A stretch of 64,000 nt of DNA from Roseateles noduli (GCA_002205125.1 NIOE01000003.1:558001-622000); one strand, 5' to 3'; shown: positions 1 through 8,191, counted from the first letter of the stretch. Notes: generated from the letters alone by a model not told the origin. Made by a program: numbers and translations.

Positions 1-237
1 GCGGTGGAAGGCATCGACCTGCGCGCGCGTCTGCGCGACGAAGGCGATGTGGAGCGGCGCGGTCCGCTCCGTGGTCTCGAACAGGCACAGCGACGCGTCG
101 TTGCTGCCGCAGATCTCGATGCCGTAGCTCGGATCGCCCTCCCCGCCGACGGTCGCGCCGAGCGGTTCGAGCGCCTGGAGATAGAACGCCTTGCTCGCGG
201 CATAGTCGCGGACGCCGAATTTGACGTGGTCGAACAT
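1..237 (-). CDS. VOC family (glyoxalase-like) protein, C-terminus cut by window edge
   Basis: The N-terminal 79 residues are visible; the rest lies to the left of the window. The start (MFDHVKFGVRDYAASKAFY) is the classic first beta-alpha unit of the vicinal oxygen chelate fold, with the His of the first metal-ligand strand (DHVKF) present. A GGAG ribosome site sits about 6 nt upstream of the ATG. Family members are metal-dependent lyases, dioxygenases or resistance proteins, so no substrate can be assigned. The protein resembles the VOC protein at 53445-53873, which shares the ASKAFY motif followed by PLG and GGEG. Confidence 0.85.
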   Translation of the reverse strand, partial: MFDHVKFGVRDYAASKAFYLQALEPLGATVGGEGDPSYGIEICGSNDASLCLFETTERTAPLHIAFVAQTRAQVDAFHR

Positions 238-337
238 GGACTCTCCTGAAAGGGACCGTCCATCATCGCGCGATCCGCCGGATGAGCCTTCCGGGCCATT
301 CCCTCGACGATCGTCCCGGGGTTACCCTCGCGGCGAC

Positions 338-1156
338 ATGTCATCAATTCGTCACGCATCTCCGATAGGCGTCGCCGCCGTGGATCCCGGCGTCCTGTCC
401 TGGTGGCGCGCCCTGCGCGCGATCGCCGCGCTGAACGTCTGCCTGTGGCTGGCGGTGCTGCAGTTCGCGCCGGTCACCGGCGTCTACGCGCATCTGCACC
501 TGGCGCTGTCCGGCGTCTACGTGCTGGTCTGCGCCTACCGCTCGCTGTTTCCCCGGGTGGACCTGGAGCGGCTGGTCGTCGTGGACACCCACCTGTCCAG
601 CATCTTCCTGGGTCGCACGGCGGCCACGATCGCGGAGATCTGCTTCGCCTTCCAGCTCGGGCTGCTGGTCCATCAGCTGGCTGCGCACGCCGGCATGCCG
701 GCGGTCCAGAAGGCGGCGTGGGCCATCCCGCTGTTCATGGTGATCGCGCAGGCCTTCTGCTGGCACAGCGTGCTGACGCTGAATCACATCACGCAGGCGG
801 TCGAGTCCTCGCTCTGGGCGGCGGGGTTCAGCTGGATGGCGATCCTGCTGGGCGTCATCGCGTTCAACAGCAGCGGCTGGGTGCAGGCGGTGGCGCTCTT
901 CGGCATCGTGGGTGCGGCGGGCTTCGTCGCGTACGTGCTGAGCGTGGACGTGCCGATGTACTGCCGCCGCTACCGCGAGGGCCGTGCGCGCGGAATGGTC
1001 TACATGCGCCTGGACGAAGGCGCGCGCGACGCCTGGAACCGCCGCGTCCACAGCGGCAGCTGGACGGCGTGGAAGGCCGATGCGCTCTGGCTCACGCCGT
1101 ATTTCAGCTTCGGCGTGTGGGCGAGCATCGCGATGGTGTGCGTGCCGGGGGTTTGA
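338..1156 (+). CDS. Multi-pass membrane protein of unknown function
   Basis: A 272-residue protein I do not recognise. It has about six hydrophobic segments: near residues 22-45, 50-65, 85-110, 125-145, 155-175 and 180-200, plus one at the extreme C-terminus. A charged loop (CRRYREGRARGMVYMRLDEG) lies before the last segment. The reading frame stays open upstream to 221, but I chose the ATG at 338 because the intervening residues look like translated intergenic DNA, rich in P, S and R. No strong ribosome site precedes either start, so the start is uncertain. It is transcribed away from the neighbouring VOC gene and converges on the minus-strand operon ending at 1179. Confidence 0.65.
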   Translation: MSSIRHASPIGVAAVDPGVLSWWRALRAIAALNVCLWLAVLQFAPVTGVYAHLHLALSGVYVLVCAYRSLFPRVDLERLVVVDTHLSSIFLGRTAATIAEICFAFQLGLLVHQLAAHAGMPAVQKAAWAIPLFMVIAQAFCWHSVLTLNHITQAVESSLWAAGFSWMAILLGVIAFNSSGWVQAVALFGIVGAAGFVAYVLSVDVPMYCRRYREGRARGMVYMRLDEGARDAWNRRVHSGSWTAWKADALWLTPYFSFGVWASIAMVCVPGV

Positions 1157-1178
1157 GCCTCCACGCGGCACACCCCAT

Positions 1179-1622
1179 TCAATCCTGCTTCGGCAGTCTC
1201 CGGATTCCCCAGATCCAGGCGACGAGCGCGGCCAGACTGCATGCCGCCGCGGCGAACCAATGCCGCCATGCTCGATGGACTTCGTCCTTGGAGAGCACGT
1301 CACCGCGGGCATCGCGAATGGAGAAGAGCCGCCCTCTCGCATCGCGCTCGATCAGGAACCGCTCGCCGTGGCGACGCTCCAGCCCCCGATGGTGGCAGAG
1401 CGATCCGCTCGGACACACGATGCGCTGGTCGCCCACCTTGAAACCGACGTAGGTCTGTCCGCGCCGGGTGACCACGTCGAGCGTCGCCTCCACCGAACTC
1501 ATGTCGCCTTGGGGATGGAGCTCCCATGCCACTGGCGCCGTGAACAGGAGGAGCATCGCAGGCACGCCGACAAATGCCTGCAGCACCGACCTCCAGTCGG
1601 GCTTTGCTTGAGCGGCGCCCAT
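1179..1622 (-). CDS. Small membrane protein with two membrane segments, unknown function
   Basis: A 147-residue protein with one hydrophobic helix near residues 14-30 and another near 120-140. Between them is a predicted soluble, mostly beta domain of about 85 residues containing two cysteines (VCPSGSLCHHRG). It is the last gene of a minus-strand operon, starting 4 nt after the endonuclease V-like gene stops. That spacing suggests co-transcription but does not reveal a role. I recognise no family. The gene is somewhat less GC-rich than the surrounding metabolic genes. Confidence 0.6.
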   Translation of the reverse strand: MGAAQAKPDWRSVLQAFVGVPAMLLLFTAPVAWELHPQGDMSSVEATLDVVTRRGQTYVGFKVGDQRIVCPSGSLCHHRGLERRHGERFLIERDARGRLFSIRDARGDVLSKDEVHRAWRHWFAAAACSLAALVAWIWGIRRLPKQD

Positions 1623-1626
1623 CTGC

Positions 1627-2127
1627 TCAATCGTCGTTCTTCGCCAGCCGCGCGGCGAGCTTCATGAGCGTGGGGACGCGCTTCCTGCCGTGCATGGATC
1701 GCACGCGCACCTTGGCCGCGCCGATGTCGATGCCCGCAGTGGTGATCAGCAGCGGCTGGGTCTCTTCTTCGCGCATGATCTCGAACTGCGCGGAGAGGCC
1801 AGGCTGGCGCTTCTTCGACACGCCGACGATGGGCACGCTGCCGCCGAGCGCGTGATGCAGATGCTGACCCAGGCCCGGCGTGTCGTCGGCGTCCAGATGG
1901 ACGAAGCCGTCGATCAGGATGAGTTCGGGGGTCAGGTTGTGCTCGCGCAGCAGCTGCAGGATGCAGGGGAGCTCGCGAAGATCGAGTTCTCCGCGCACGG
2001 CCTTCTCCACATGGGCGATGCGCGACACATAGGTCTTCGTCGCCTCCGCGGCGGCCCAGTCTTCGAACGCCACGGCGGCGGCAGTCGCCTGCGCGCCGTC
2101 GACATGAATAGCGACTACGAGTTTCAT
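1627..2127 (-). CDS. Endonuclease V-like protein (deoxyinosine 3'-endonuclease family)
   Basis: A 166-residue protein with the core pattern of endonuclease V. The first strand carries an Asp (VAIHVDG, D10). ELPCILQLLRE (E62) matches the PGxLxFRE element, LILIDGFVHLD (D73) matches the LLVDGxGxxHPR element, and PIVGVSKKR matches the TIGVAKS segment. These align with the catalytic Asp, Glu and Asp of characterised enzymes, which cleave next to deaminated purines in DNA or RNA. It is shorter than the usual 210-230 residues and its HPR motif is altered to HLD, so activity on inosine is not certain. It overlaps the upstream Imm35-like gene by ATGA, indicating translational coupling. Confidence 0.7.
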   Translation of the reverse strand: MKLVVAIHVDGAQATAAAVAFEDWAAAEATKTYVSRIAHVEKAVRGELDLRELPCILQLLREHNLTPELILIDGFVHLDADDTPGLGQHLHHALGGSVPIVGVSKKRQPGLSAQFEIMREEETQPLLITTAGIDIGAAKVRVRSMHGRKRVPTLMKLAARLAKNDD

Positions 2128-2678
2128 GCGGGGATTATGGGTGGCGATGAAGGTTCATAGCGGACGGAGGCCTCGAAGCCGAGAGCGCCGAGGCTCTGGA
2201 CCAATGCCTGAGCCTCCGCGACGGAGCCGACCTCGACGACGGGAGACTCGCCAGCCAAGCACGAATCGACCAGCTGTTTCGTCACTTCGAGTCCAAGGGT
2301 CGCATGTTGCCGAATCGCTCGAATCGCAGCGATGACCAAGGCACCCTCGCGCCACCCCGTCAGTAGCACGAAAAGAGTCTCCCGGGCATTGAGGTCGCCG
2401 CTGGCCCGATAGGCCTTGAGCGATTCCTCCAACGGCCGATGGAAGTCAACCCCGAAGAGGCGGCCATCCGATCGAGCGATGAAGAGCGGGTTGTTCCCGG
2501 CCAGCATGTCGCTGACGTCTCCAGTCTCGAGATAACGGACAGACTGGTAGTAGAAGACCCAGCCGACGTCGAACTCTCTCGTCTTGTCGGGCAAGAGGCG
2601 CAGCGCGATCCCACGCTCGGAATGCGCGCTCAGGTGACGGTCGGCGATCTCGATGGCTTGGGAGACAGTGATGGTCAT
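2124..2678 (-). CDS. Imm35/YrhB-type domain fused to an L7/L12-like C-terminal domain
   Basis: A 184-residue protein. Residues about 10-105 fit the Imm35/YrhB pattern: a strand-rich domain with WVFYYQSVRYLETGD, then NNPLFIARSDGRLFGVD near residue 60. That family is predicted to contain immunity proteins of polymorphic toxin systems. The C-terminal 65 residues (IAAIRAIRQHATLGLEVTKQ, then a VxSVAEAQALVQSLGALGFE segment) resemble the ribosomal protein L7/L12 C-terminal fold. The start is ATG 2678; the frame is open further upstream but runs into the preceding lipoprotein gene. It lies 5 nt downstream of that gene and overlaps the endonuclease V-like gene by 4 nt. Confidence 0.65.
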   Translation of the reverse strand: MTITVSQAIEIADRHLSAHSERGIALRLLPDKTREFDVGWVFYYQSVRYLETGDVSDMLAGNNPLFIARSDGRLFGVDFHRPLEESLKAYRASGDLNARETLFVLLTGWREGALVIAAIRAIRQHATLGLEVTKQLVDSCLAGESPVVEVGSVAEAQALVQSLGALGFEASVRYEPSSPPIIPA

Positions 2679-2683
2679 CGATC

Positions 2684-3205
2684 TCAATGCCCCGGCCACT
2701 TCCAATCGATCTGCGCCTTTCCCGCGCAGCGCGAGGAATCCGCGAACTGCCCGGTCTGCTCGCCACGGCACGCCCACACGAGCAGTCCCTTGTCGTTGAG
2801 GAACTGGTCCCACTGCCAGGAGTAGTCCGTCGTCGTGTACGGCTGCGCGTAGGTCCGCCCGTAGTCGGGCTGAACGTACGTCCCGCCGCCACCGCCGCCT
2901 CGCGACGACGCCGCCGCGGCAACAGCCACGACCGTCAATGCGGCCAGCACACCCAGTGCGATCTTCTTGCGCTTTTCGGCAGCCAAGGTCTCGCAGCGCG
3001 CGTCGCTGAGCTGGCGTCGATCGAGCTCCCCGATCACCGATCCGATGAAGTCCTCATCGCCGCTCTTCTGCGCATCCGCCAAGGTCTCACAGACCTGGCG
3101 ATCGCTGAACCGCAAGCGCTTCTGCTCGAACTTCGCCGGATTCATCGCGCAGCCCGACAACGCCAGCGCGATCGACACGCACGCGACAATCCCTCGCGTG
3201 CTCAT
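2684..3205 (-). CDS. Small lipoprotein, unknown function
   Basis: A 173-residue protein with a type II signal peptide (MSTRGIVACVSIALALSGC) and lipobox ALSGC, so lipidation and export are expected. After a charged region with four dispersed cysteines comes a second hydrophobic stretch (LGVLAALTVVAVAAAA) and a Gly-rich linker. A Tyr/Trp-rich tail (YSWQWDQFLNDKG) and a Cys pair follow. An alternative ATG lies at 3223. I chose 3205 because GGAGG lies upstream of it and it gives a normal signal peptide. It is the first gene of the minus-strand operon that also holds the Imm35-like and endonuclease V-like genes. Confidence 0.65.
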   Translation of the reverse strand: MSTRGIVACVSIALALSGCAMNPAKFEQKRLRFSDRQVCETLADAQKSGDEDFIGSVIGELDRRQLSDARCETLAAEKRKKIALGVLAALTVVAVAAAASSRGGGGGGTYVQPDYGRTYAQPYTTTDYSWQWDQFLNDKGLLVWACRGEQTGQFADSSRCAGKAQIDWKWPGH

Positions 3206-3313
3206 CAGCACCCGTCCTCCCATGAACCCGCTCCCTCTTCTTGTGTTTTCGGCTCCGCGCGGAGTCTATGCGGCGCTACCATCCGTCGCCGTCAGCAGTT
3301 CCCCCAGCCAGCC

Positions 3314-4078
3314 ATGAGCGCTTCCTCCCCGTCCCACCCGCGCACCGAAGCCGACGTGCGCATCGACCTCGCCGCGGCCTATCGCCTGGCCGCGCTGGCC
3401 GGCTGGGACGACACGATCTACACGCATCTCTCCGCCGCCGTGCCGGGCGAACCCGGCGTCTATCTGCTGAACGAATTCGGCCTGGGCTTCGACGAGGTCT
3501 GCGCCTCCAGCCTGGTGAAGGTCGACGTGCGCGGCCGCGTCGTCGACGGCACCGGCCGGCGCGTCAATCCGAGCGGGTTCGCGATCCACGGCGCCGTGCA
3601 CGCAGGCCGCCCCGACGTCGAATGCGTGATCCATCTGCACGCGCCCTGGGGCGTCGCGCTGGCGATGCTGCCCGGCGGGCTGCAGCCGACCTCGCAATGG
3701 GCGATGCGCCTGCACGGCCGGCTCGGGCGCCATGCTTACGAAGGACTCGCGCTGGGCGCCGAGGAGCAGGCACGACTGGTCGCCAATCTGGGTGCGCTCG
3801 ACGGACTGATCCTCGAGAACCACGGCACGCTCACCGTCGGTCGATCAGTGGCCGAGGCCTTTCTGCTGATGCACATCCTTGAGCGCGCCGCGCAGGCGCA
3901 GTTGCGCGCGATGGCCGCCACGGCCGCAACGGGCGGCCGGGTGCTGCAGGTCGCCGACGACCTCGCCGCCCTCACCCACCGCCAATGGATAGGCGACGGG
4001 ACCGAACGCGACGGCGACATCGAATGGCCCGCGCTGCTGCGCCGCGTGGACCGGATGTCGCCCGGTTTCCGAGACTGA
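3314..4078 (+). CDS. Class II aldolase/adducin family protein
   Basis: A 254-residue protein of the fuculose-phosphate aldolase/AraD family, which uses zinc to stabilise an enolate during aldol cleavage, epimerisation or decarboxylation. It shows the family N-terminus (LAAAYRLAALAGWDDTIYTH), the HLHAPWG segment with two zinc His, and LENHGTLTVG with the third. The early NxxxS-type phosphate loop is not typical, so it may be one of the many broad adducin-like members. I used the ATG at 3314, since upstream sequence in frame overlaps the antisense lipoprotein gene. A tautomerase gene follows after 27 nt and is probably co-transcribed. The substrate is unknown. Confidence 0.85.
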   Translation: MSASSPSHPRTEADVRIDLAAAYRLAALAGWDDTIYTHLSAAVPGEPGVYLLNEFGLGFDEVCASSLVKVDVRGRVVDGTGRRVNPSGFAIHGAVHAGRPDVECVIHLHAPWGVALAMLPGGLQPTSQWAMRLHGRLGRHAYEGLALGAEEQARLVANLGALDGLILENHGTLTVGRSVAEAFLLMHILERAAQAQLRAMAATAATGGRVLQVADDLAALTHRQWIGDGTERDGDIEWPALLRRVDRMSPGFRD

Positions 4079-4105
4079 ATTTCAACCACTCCCAGGAGCA
4101 ACACC

Positions 4106-4297
4106 ATGCCCACCCTCCGCGTCGAACTCTTCGAAGGTCGCACCCCGCAGCAGAAGGCCGATCTGGCCAAGGAACTCACCGAAGCCTGCGTGCGCGTGCT
4201 CGGCGGCAGCGCCGACGGCGTCGATGTCGTGTTCTTCGACATCAAGCGCCAGGACTGGGCCACCGGCGGCGTGCTGTGGAGTGAGAAGGGGAAGTGA
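4106..4297 (+). CDS. 4-oxalocrotonate tautomerase family protein
   Basis: A 63-residue protein, the normal size for the small tautomerases that act as hexamers. It starts MPTLRVELFEGRT, giving the catalytic N-terminal proline after Met removal. EGRTPQQKADLAKELTEACV matches the typical helix, and VVFFDIKRQDWATGG matches the second strand, although the usual active-site Arg pair is not both clear. Family members convert 2-hydroxymuconate-type enols to ketones or perform related acid-base chemistry. Its position behind a class II aldolase suggests breakdown of an aromatic or sugar-acid compound, which is inference. A purine-rich ribosome site (CAGGAG) precedes the ATG. Confidence 0.9.
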   Translation: MPTLRVELFEGRTPQQKADLAKELTEACVRVLGGSADGVDVVFFDIKRQDWATGGVLWSEKGK

Positions 4298-4334
4298 TCG
4301 CAGAAGGCGGCGGTACTGCCGCCGCCGCTGGCCC

Positions 4335-5360
4335 TTACTCCGGCTCGATTCCCGCCGCCTTGATGATCTGCCCCCACTTGCGCATCTCCGCTTCCTGGAA
4401 CACGCGCAGCTCATCCGGCGTGCTCGCCCACGCGTCCACGCCGGCGCCGTCGAAGAAGGTCTTCGCCGGCACGCTGCGCAGCGCCGCGGTCAGCAGTTCC
4501 CGCAGCCGGTTCACCACCGGCGCCGGCGTTCCCGCCGGCACGTAGGCCGCGAACCAGTAGCTCATGTCGTAACCCTGGACGCCCGCCTCGGCGATCGTCG
4601 GCACGTCCGGCAGCAGCGGCGACCGCTTCGTCATCGAGAACCCCAGCGCCCGCACCTTCCCCGCCTTGATCTGCGGCAGGCCGGTCGCCGTGTCGGTGAT
4701 CATGAAATCGACCTGACCCCCGATCAGATCGGTCAACGCGGGCGGATTGCTCTTGTACGGCACGTGCAGCAGCTGCGTGTGCGAGAGCTGCTGGAACTGC
4801 TCCCCCGCGACGCGGCTCGACGCGCTGCCGCTGCCGAAGCTCACCTTGCCCGGCTCGCGCTTCGCCCGCACGATCACGTCGGCCACCGACTTGTACGGAC
4901 CGTCGGCTTTCACCACCATCACCTGCCCGCCCTTGCCCAGCCCCGTCACCGGCGCGAAGTCCTTCACCGGGTCGTAGGGCAGCTTGCGGTACAGATGCGG
5001 ATTGGCGGCCTGCGTCGTGTTGGTCGTGATGAGCACCGTGTAGCCGTCCGGTGCGGCACGAGCCCCCTGCTGCGCCGCGAGCATGCCGCTCGCCCCCGCC
5101 TTGTTGTCGACGACGACCGGCAGCTTCGTCTGCTCCGTGATCGCCTGGCCGAGTGCCCGCGCCAGCTGGTCCGTCGCGCTCGCCGCGGCGAACGGGACCA
5201 GGAAGGTGATGGGCTTGTTCGGATACCCGCCCGCCCCTGAGGCCTGTGCCAGGACTTGCCCCGGCATCGCCAGGGCGAAGACGGCAGCGCTCGCAGCGCC
5301 CGCTGCGCTTGCAACGGACAACAAGGCCTGTCGTCGGTGGATCGGCTTCGGGAAGGTCAT
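4335..5360 (-). CDS. Bug/TctC family periplasmic solute-binding receptor
   Basis: A 341-residue extracytoplasmic receptor of the tripartite tricarboxylate transporter family, the Bug proteins abundant in Burkholderiales. A signal peptide with a twin arginine (HRRQALLSVASAAG) ends near AQA at residue 40. Family signatures follow: YPNKPITFLVPFAA, VVVDNKAGASG, GYTVLITTNTT and LPDVPTIAEAGVQGYD. It binds a small carboxylated solute in the periplasm. No TctA or TctB membrane subunits are adjacent, so it must work with a permease elsewhere. Its ATG overlaps the stop of the AtuA-C-like gene by 1 nt, which places it in that operon and suggests an acidic substrate for the pathway. Confidence 0.92.
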   Translation of the reverse strand: MTFPKPIHRRQALLSVASAAGAASAAVFALAMPGQVLAQASGAGGYPNKPITFLVPFAAASATDQLARALGQAITEQTKLPVVVDNKAGASGMLAAQQGARAAPDGYTVLITTNTTQAANPHLYRKLPYDPVKDFAPVTGLGKGGQVMVVKADGPYKSVADVIVRAKREPGKVSFGSGSASSRVAGEQFQQLSHTQLLHVPYKSNPPALTDLIGGQVDFMITDTATGLPQIKAGKVRALGFSMTKRSPLLPDVPTIAEAGVQGYDMSYWFAAYVPAGTPAPVVNRLRELLTAALRSVPAKTFFDGAGVDAWASTPDELRVFQEAEMRKWGQIIKAAGIEPE

Positions 5361-5743
5361 CAGGTCGTCTCCATCGTGTCGTTGTGGTTCGGGATCGGGC
5401 GTCGGAGCAGCGGCAGCAGGTGCTCCGGGACTTCCAGGGGCATCGCCAGCACGACGAAGGACAAGGCCTTGCCGTGACTGTCGAGATTCAGCGCATCGTT
5501 GACGCCGCCGTCGAGCACGTCGTCCAGCACGAAATTCATTGCGTGCAGCGTCGGCAGCAGGTGTCGCGTGACGCGGGTCGGCCGGCGGGACGCGAAGTGG
5601 CGGGCCACCGCCTCTTCGGTGAGCTGCGCCACCAGCAACGGATACAGCGCCGGGTCCCAGGCGATCACGCTGATGTTGGAGCGGTTGCCCTTGTCGCCGG
5701 TGCGGCCGTGGGCAGCGAGGCGGAGTTCGACGGTCCGGGTCAT
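5360..5743 (-). CDS. AtuA C-terminal-domain-like small protein
   Basis: A 127-residue protein matching the separate C-terminal domain found next to AtuA-like proteins. The start (VELRLAAHGRTGDKGNRSNI) is the recognisable family motif, followed by an alpha/beta domain and ALSFVVLAMPLEVPEHLLP near the end. AtuA proteins are linked with acyclic terpene utilisation in pseudomonads, but their biochemical activity is not settled. Its ATG overlaps the upstream AtuA-like stop by 4 nt and its stop overlaps the receptor ATG by 1 nt, so the three genes form a translationally coupled operon. Confidence 0.85.
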   Translation of the reverse strand: MTRTVELRLAAHGRTGDKGNRSNISVIAWDPALYPLLVAQLTEEAVARHFASRRPTRVTRHLLPTLHAMNFVLDDVLDGGVNDALNLDSHGKALSFVVLAMPLEVPEHLLPLLRRPIPNHNDTMETT

Positions 5744-7116
5744 GTCAGCGTCACCGTGGCAGTCGCGAGTGCTCGCGGAAACAGGCAGGAGCGCAGCCCC
5801 AGTCGCGGTCGCACGTTCGTCCTCACGCCGCCGCCGCCGGCGGGACCGCAGGTGTAGAGCGCGGTGACCTCGCGCGTCAGGCGATCGGCGCCCGCGCGGT
5901 CGGCGTGATTCGCGGCGACGCGCAGTCGCACGTCGCGCGCGTCGCCCGCCGGCTGGCGTGCCAACGCGTCGCCCGCGTCGTCGCCCAGCACGCTCGTCAC
6001 GCCGATCAGATCGACGCGCAACGGCCCCTGCCGGTCCCGTTCGCCCAGCCGCGCGCGCAGCACCTCCGCAGCCAGCCGCGCACGCGCCTCGGCGCCCGGC
6101 CCCGCGTAGGAGATCTCGCCCTCCGCCAGCCAGCCGTTGGCGAAGAACACATTGGCCTTCAGCGACTCGGGGCGGCGATGCCCGCGCACACCGGACAAGC
6201 GCACCTCGTCCGGTCCCACCTGCCGCACCTCCGCCTCACCGATGTCGGCGACGACATCCGGCGTCAGGTACGCCGACGGGTCGTGCAGCTCGTACAGCAG
6301 CTGCTCCTTGACGATGTGCTCGTCGACGCAACCGCCCGTGCCATCGGCCTTGAAGACGGTGCAGCTGCCGTCGGCCTCGATCCGGGCGATGGGAAAACCG
6401 ACGGTCGCCAGATCCGGCACGTCCTTGAGTCCCGGGTCCGCGTAGTAGCCGCCGCAGACCTGCGCCCCGCATTCCAGCAGGTGGCCGGCCATCGTCGCGC
6501 CGGCGAGTCGATCCCAGTCGTCGAGCGCCCAGTCGAAGTGCGCCAGCGCTGGTCCGACCGTGAGCGACGGGTCCGCGACCCGCCCGGTGACGACGACGTC
6601 CGCGCCCTGCCGCAGCGCATCCGCGATGCCTTCGGCGCCCAGGTAGACGTTGGCGCAGGCGATGGTGTCGTCGGCGATCGCCTGGCCTTCGCGCGCCAGC
6701 GTCTGCGCGAGCAGCGTCCGCTGATCGGTCGAGACCAGCGCGTCGCCGCCGACGACGGCAACGACGGGCACCCGCAGACCGAGTTCCGCCGCCAGCGCCT
6801 TCACGCGGCGCGCGGCGGCGGGCGGATTCGCCGCGCCGAAGTTGCCCACGATGGGAATGCGGTGCGCGAGGCAATCCGCCAGCACCGGCCGCAGCATCTC
6901 GTCGAGCAGCGGCTCGAAGCCGCCCTCGGGATCCCTCTGCCGCGCGAGCTGCGCCAGCGCGAGCGTGCGCTCGGCCAGCGTCTCGAAGATCAGCACCGCC
7001 GGACCGCCGAGGCGGATCAGCGTGTCCACGACCGGTCGCGCGGCGTCGGTGCGATCGCCGGAGAAGCCCGCGGCGCAGCCGACGAGCAAGGAAGCAGCCC
7101 CTGGAACGGATGTCAT
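5740..7116 (-). CDS. AtuA-like (DUF1446) acyclic terpene utilisation family protein
   Basis: A 458-residue protein with the DUF1446/AtuA pattern. A glycine-rich start (LLVGCAAGFSGDRTDAARPV) is followed by LIFETLAERTLALAQ, PIVGNFGAANPPAAARR, VVAVVGGDAL and GADVVVTGRVADPSLTVGP. A late G-Y-Y-D-P segment (CGGYYADPG) follows. These proteins accompany catabolic clusters for terpenoid or short acyl acids, and the reaction is not firmly known. Its first residues are extended relative to many homologues, and no good ribosome site precedes ATG 7116, so the start could be slightly further in. It is transcribed divergently from a LysR gene 70 nt away, its probable regulator. Confidence 0.85.
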   Translation of the reverse strand: MTSVPGAASLLVGCAAGFSGDRTDAARPVVDTLIRLGGPAVLIFETLAERTLALAQLARQRDPEGGFEPLLDEMLRPVLADCLAHRIPIVGNFGAANPPAAARRVKALAAELGLRVPVVAVVGGDALVSTDQRTLLAQTLAREGQAIADDTIACANVYLGAEGIADALRQGADVVVTGRVADPSLTVGPALAHFDWALDDWDRLAGATMAGHLLECGAQVCGGYYADPGLKDVPDLATVGFPIARIEADGSCTVFKADGTGGCVDEHIVKEQLLYELHDPSAYLTPDVVADIGEAEVRQVGPDEVRLSGVRGHRRPESLKANVFFANGWLAEGEISYAGPGAEARARLAAEVLRARLGERDRQGPLRVDLIGVTSVLGDDAGDALARQPAGDARDVRLRVAANHADRAGADRLTREVTALYTCGPAGGGGVRTNVRPRLGLRSCLFPRALATATVTLT

Positions 7117-7179
7117 GTCGCCGACTGTAGGCGCACGCCGCCTATCGGAGAATTCGATTGTTCGGATCAGATGATCGGC

Positions 7180-7206
7180 GAATCAGATGAATCAGATGAA
7201 TCAGTT
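7180..7206 (+). repeat. Three 9-bp tandem units across the lysR start codon
   Basis: Two exact GAATCAGAT units and a third that differs at the last two positions (GAATCAGTT) run across the LysR start. They encode an N-terminal Met-Asn-Gln repeat. A related GGATCAGAT lies just upstream at 7165-7173. Because the unit is 9 bp, copy changes would keep the frame. The repeat sits in the 70-nt divergent promoter region and could also be a regulator contact site. Confidence 0.75.
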
Positions 7207-8191
7207 GGATGGACCCACGACCGACGGCGGGCTGGCCAATCTCTCGGCCAGGCAGCTCGCGGCCTTCGTCGCGCTGGCGGAGCTGCGCAGCTTCACCCGC
7301 GCGGCGGCGCAGTGCCACCTGTCGCAGCCGGCCTTCAGCGCGCTGATCCGGACCTTGGAGGACAGCCTGGGCGCTCGCCTGTTCGACCGGACGACCCGCG
7401 CGGTGGAGCCCACGGTCGAAGGCGCGCTGTTCCTGGACCCCGCGCGGCGCCTGCTGCAGGACATGCGGCTCGCGACCGACGACCTGCGCGACCACGTCGC
7501 CCGCCGCCGCGGTCGCGTGGCGCTCGCCGCGCTCCCCGCGTTGGCCGCGGGCTGGTTGCCGCCGCATCTCGCAGCCTTCCGGCGCGAGTACCCGGGCATC
7601 GAGCTCGACCTGGCGGACGTCTTGTCGGAGAGTTGCGTGGAACGCGTCCGCTCCGGCCGCGCGGACCTGGCGCTGGCCGCGGTGCGTGCGACCGCGCCAG
7701 AGCTGTCGGTCGAGCCCTTCCTGTCCGACGTGTTCTACCTGGTCTGCCGGCGGGACCACCCGCTCGCGAAGCGCCGCAAGCCGACCTTGGCGGAGCTCGC
7801 GCAGCAGCCGCTGATCGGCCTGGCGCGCCACAGCAGCGTGCGGCAGGCGCTGGACGCGGCGCTCCCGTCCCAGCCGCTGCGGCCGGTGCTGGAACTGGAA
7901 CAGCTCAGCTCCGTGGCGGGCATGGTGGTTGCGGGCCTGGGTGTGACGCTGGTGCCGGCGCTGACGCTGTTCCACTTCGACCACGCGGATCTGATCGCCC
8001 GCCCGATCGCCGACGAGGGGCTCCAACGCCACATCTACCTGATCCGACGCCGGGACCGGGCGCTGTCGGCCGCGGCGCAGGCGATGGCAGAGTCGCTGTG
8101 GCGCTGGGCCGCGCAAGGTCCGAAGCGCGCGGGGGTGACCGTGCATCCTGGGAGCCCCGTCGCGCAGTCCGTCGCGCGGCCAGGGCGATGA
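7187..8191 (+). CDS. LysR family transcriptional regulator
   Basis: A 334-residue LysR regulator. The winged helix-turn-helix occupies residues about 17-76 (LAAFVALAELRSFTRAAAQ, then LSQPAFSALIRTLEDSLGARLFDR). A linker helix and a periplasmic-binding-protein-like effector domain to about residue 310 follow. The last 20 residues are a poorly conserved extension. It is divergent from the AtuA/AtuA-C/Bug receptor operon, the usual arrangement for a LysR protein controlling its neighbour in response to a pathway intermediate. Two in-frame ATGs (7187, 7196) lie within a short tandem repeat, so either could start translation. Confidence 0.9.
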   Translation: MNQMNQLDGPTTDGGLANLSARQLAAFVALAELRSFTRAAAQCHLSQPAFSALIRTLEDSLGARLFDRTTRAVEPTVEGALFLDPARRLLQDMRLATDDLRDHVARRRGRVALAALPALAAGWLPPHLAAFRREYPGIELDLADVLSESCVERVRSGRADLALAAVRATAPELSVEPFLSDVFYLVCRRDHPLAKRRKPTLAELAQQPLIGLARHSSVRQALDAALPSQPLRPVLELEQLSSVAGMVVAGLGVTLVPALTLFHFDHADLIARPIADEGLQRHIYLIRRRDRALSAAAQAMAESLWRWAAQGPKRAGVTVHPGSPVAQSVARPGR

